A stretch of 64,000 nucleotides of DNA from Qipengyuania citrea (GTDB lineage Bacteria; Pseudomonadota; Alphaproteobacteria; Sphingomonadales; Sphingomonadaceae): the NCBI RefSeq assembly GCF_009828015.1, contig NZ_WTYG01000004.1:186001-250000 (forward strand), written 5' to 3'. Below are positions 62,164 through 64,000 of this stretch, piece after piece; positions within the stretch are counted from its first letter, which is position 1, and the number at the start of each line of letters is the position of its first letter. The notes under the pieces were generated by a model. That model saw only the letters and a program-made list of their open reading frames with translations. It had not been told where the DNA came from and made no database searches. The translations under genes and the position numbers were made by a program.

Positions 62164-62286
62164 TCAGGACTTGAGCCAGGTCCTGATAAGGAAGGCTACC
62201 GTTCCCAGCACTGCGACGCTGGCGAGCCAGATTGCTGCCATCCATCCCAGCCGCTGCCACAGCGGGGGATCTTCGGGCTGCCCCAT
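62164..62286 (-). CDS. DUF2474 small subunit of cytochrome bd-type oxidase
   Basis: The 40-residue protein has a polar start (MGQPEDPPLWQRLGW) and one membrane helix (AAIWLASVAVLGTVAFLI). Small single-span proteins of this family follow cydB and accompany cyanide-insensitive-type oxidases, where they stabilise the complex as CydX does in E. coli. Its ATG and the cydB stop overlap as TGATG. It is below most gene-finder length limits. Confidence 0.82.
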   Translation of the reverse strand: MGQPEDPPLWQRLGWMAAIWLASVAVLGTVAFLIRTWLKS

Positions 62287-63293
62287 CAATGGTAGCCTTC
62301 GTCGCCCACCTTGCCGCGAAAGACCCAATAGGCCCAGGCGGTATAGGCGATGATCAGCGGCATGGTGATGGCAACGCCCACCAGCATGAAGATCTGGCTG
62401 CGTTCGGGTGCCGCGGCATCCCAGATGGTGACGCCGGGCGGGACGACATAGGGCCACATGGTGAAGCCGAGCCCCGCCATGCCGAAGAAGAACAGCGCCA
62501 GGCTGAGCCAAAAGGGCTTGCTGTGGCGCTCGACCGACAGCGAACGCAGCAGGGCGATGGCGATAACTCCGGTCAGGATGGGCACGGGCGCAGCGAGGTA
62601 TATCTCCGGCGCCGTCAGCCAGCGATCGGCATATTCGGGGTTGAGGAAGACGTTGTAGAGGCTGACCCCGCCCATCAGCGCGAGGGTGGCCCATGCCGCG
62701 CGCTTGCCCATCTGCCGCGCGTGGTGCTGGCCAGGCCCGTCGAGCTTCCATACCAGCCAGGTTGCGCCGAGCAGGGCATAGCCCGCCACCGTGCCGAGCC
62801 CGGTCAGCAGCGTATAGGGCGTCAGCCAGTCGAACCAGCTGCCCGCATAGGCGCGGTCGACCACCTCGATCCCCTGCAGCAACGCGCCCAGCGTCATCCC
62901 TTGCGCCATCGCCGCGACAAGGCTTCCGCCGGTAAAGGCGGCATCCCACAGCCGCCGATGGCCAGGGTCGCGCCAGCGGTATTCAAAGGCGACTCCGCGA
63001 AAGACCAGCCCCAGCAACATGGCGATGATCAGCGGATAGGTGGCGGGCAGGATCACCGCGTAGGCCAGCGGGAAAGCAGCGAAAAGCCCGCCGCCGCCCA
63101 GCACGAGCCAGGTTTCGTTGCCATCCCAGACCGGGGCGATCGAATTCATCGCGCGGTCGCGTTCGGGCCCGACTTCGAAGGTCGGGAAGAGGATGCCGAT
63201 GCCCAAATCGAACCCGTCCATCACGACATAGGCGAAGACCGCAAAGGCGATGATGAACGCCCAGATCACGGTGAGGTCGAAATTAACGGCCAT
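62286..63293 (-). CDS. cydB: Cytochrome bd-type ubiquinol oxidase subunit II
   Basis: The 335-residue protein has about eight membrane segments and the CydB landmarks: FAYVVMDGFDLGIGILFP near the start, VWDGNETWLVLGGGGLFAAFPLAY near 55 and FRGVAFEYRWRD near 100. It pairs with CydA in a respiratory oxidase with high oxygen affinity that pumps no protons. It overlaps cydA by 11 bp and is followed by the DUF2474 small subunit gene. Confidence 0.95.
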   Translation of the reverse strand: MAVNFDLTVIWAFIIAFAVFAYVVMDGFDLGIGILFPTFEVGPERDRAMNSIAPVWDGNETWLVLGGGGLFAAFPLAYAVILPATYPLIIAMLLGLVFRGVAFEYRWRDPGHRRLWDAAFTGGSLVAAMAQGMTLGALLQGIEVVDRAYAGSWFDWLTPYTLLTGLGTVAGYALLGATWLVWKLDGPGQHHARQMGKRAAWATLALMGGVSLYNVFLNPEYADRWLTAPEIYLAAPVPILTGVIAIALLRSLSVERHSKPFWLSLALFFFGMAGLGFTMWPYVVPPGVTIWDAAAPERSQIFMLVGVAITMPLIIAYTAWAYWVFRGKVGDEGYH

Positions 63294-64000
63294 CGGTCGC
63301 CTCCTCCTGATTGCGCGGCAGGGTGCTGGGGTCGCCCGGGTTCTGCGACGGCCCCGGGGTAATGCCGGCGGTACGGATGGGGCCCGTATCGCCGCGCTTG
63401 ACGCCCTTCTCGCCGAGATGGGGCGATTTGCGCATCAGGTGGAGGATATACCACACACCCGCGCCGAAGACCGCGAAATAGACCAGGACGAAGGCCACCA
63501 GCGATGCGCCGACCGCGGGCGCATCGAGCGGGCTGGCTGCATCGGCCGTGCGCAGGAGATTGTAGATCACATAGGGCTGGCGACCGACCTCGGTCGTGAT
63601 CCAGCCGGCCAGCACTGCGACAAAGCCGCTGGGCGCCATGACCAGCGCCGCACGGTGCAGCCATTGCCAGTCGTAGAGCTTGCGCCGGAACCGTGCGGCG
63701 AGGCTCCACAGACCCAGCCCGAGCATGGCGAAGCCGATGCCGACCATGATGCGGAACGACCAGAACACGATGCCGACCGGCGGTTCCTCGTCGTCGGGAA
63801 TGGTGTCGAGCCCGGCGAGCGGGGCATCAAGGTCGTGTTTGAGTATCAGGGAGGACAACTTCGGGATTTCGAGTGCATATTTGACGCGTTTCTCCTCGCT
63901 GTCGGGAATGCCGAACAGGATCAGCGGCGCCCCGTCGGGGTGGCTCTGGTAATGGCCTTCCATTGCCATCACCTTCTGCGGCTGGTGCTCGAGCGTGTTG
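63283..64000 (-). CDS. cydA: Cytochrome bd-type ubiquinol oxidase subunit I, C-terminal part (cut by window edge)
   Basis: About 238 C-terminal codons are in the window. The sequence has NTLEHQPQKVMAMEGHYQSH at the edge, GIVFWSFRIMVGIGFAMLGLGLW, and GWITTEVGRQPYVIYNLLRTADAASP, the GRQP signature of CydA. The segment between them looks like that of the short Q-loop, cyanide-insensitive type, which fits the DUF2474 partner. The start and the heme b595 ligands lie outside the window. Confidence 0.95.
   Translation of the reverse strand, partial: NTLEHQPQKVMAMEGHYQSHPDGAPLILFGIPDSEEKRVKYALEIPKLSSLILKHDLDAPLAGLDTIPDDEEPPVGIVFWSFRIMVGIGFAMLGLGLWSLAARFRRKLYDWQWLHRAALVMAPSGFVAVLAGWITTEVGRQPYVIYNLLRTADAASPLDAPAVGASLVAFVLVYFAVFGAGVWYILHLMRKSPHLGEKGVKRGDTGPIRTAGITPGPSQNPGDPSTLPRNQEEATDGR

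Noticed and set aside
1..64000. Mobile elements, prophage or CRISPR arrays
   Set aside because: No transposase, integrase, terminal repeat pair, phage gene or spaced direct-repeat array was seen; the tRNA genes at 34.1 kb are not followed by an integrase.

Overview
The window is GC-rich, densely coded, chromosomal DNA of an alphaproteobacterium, most likely a sphingomonad of the Erythrobacteraceae type. The pointers are a complete PhyR/NepR/EcfG general-stress-response locus with EcfG-type promoters, the complex I accessory protein NDUFA12 next to a DUF2155 lipoprotein, class I PHA synthase with a phasin, bifunctional CysNC, LOV and BLUF photoreceptors, and many acyl-CoA dehydrogenases. I see no insertion sequence, phage, CRISPR array or conjugation gene.

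Layout. 1-2.1 kb: TelA/XpaC-like/PHA-granule-type operon. 2.2-11.1 kb: fatty acyl-AMP ligase, recX, small lipoproteins, NDUFA12, aat, tRNA-Trp, LOG protein, thiD, glmM, sodB. 11.2-17.7 kb: AI-2E family transporter, then the stress locus (ecfG-nepR, a divergent CHASE histidine kinase, phyR, a Crp/Fnr regulator, a candidate stress small RNA, a single-domain response regulator). 17.7-23.5 kb: YghO-like acyltransferase, desaturase, lptF-lptG-GNAT, clpS. 23.6-26.4 kb: phaC and phasin with palindromic operators. 26.5-34 kb: aminotransferase, OmpR-like DNA-binding protein, crotonase, lipoprotein, BLUF protein, psd, EcsC protein, thioesterase, tRNA-Cys and tRNA-Thr. 34.4-37.3 kb: a small hypothetical gene and a large PAS-GGDEF-EAL protein. 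An 0.9-kb stretch without a gene follows. 38.2-48.1 kb: two pairs of acyl-CoA dehydrogenases around cysD-cysNC and a LuxR-type regulator, then an aldehyde dehydrogenase. 48.1-58.3 kb: 5-oxoprolinase-type protein, then a translationally coupled operon of serine hydrolase, metallophosphoesterase and a giant GMC-oxidoreductase/hydrolase fusion. 58.4-64 kb: LOV hybrid kinase convergent with a FixJ-type regulator, then cydA-cydB-DUF2474.

The best-connected system is the stress locus. Three exact GGAAC-N16/17-CGTT promoters stand before nepR-ecfG, phyR and the response regulator gene. A fourth, one base off, stands before a roughly 92-nt region that folds as a 5' hairpin with a C-rich loop followed by a 15-bp intrinsic terminator. 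This is the architecture known for the Caulobacter stress small RNA GsrN, and I propose it as the locus's own post-transcriptional arm.

Other points worth following are the PhaR-like palindromes before the phasin, the fused oxidoreductase/hydrolase with a cysteine at the nucleophile position and a CX2CX2CX3C motif, and a perfect dyad overlapping the leader of the LuxR-type gene beside cysD. All functional names come from reading the translated sequences; no database search was run.
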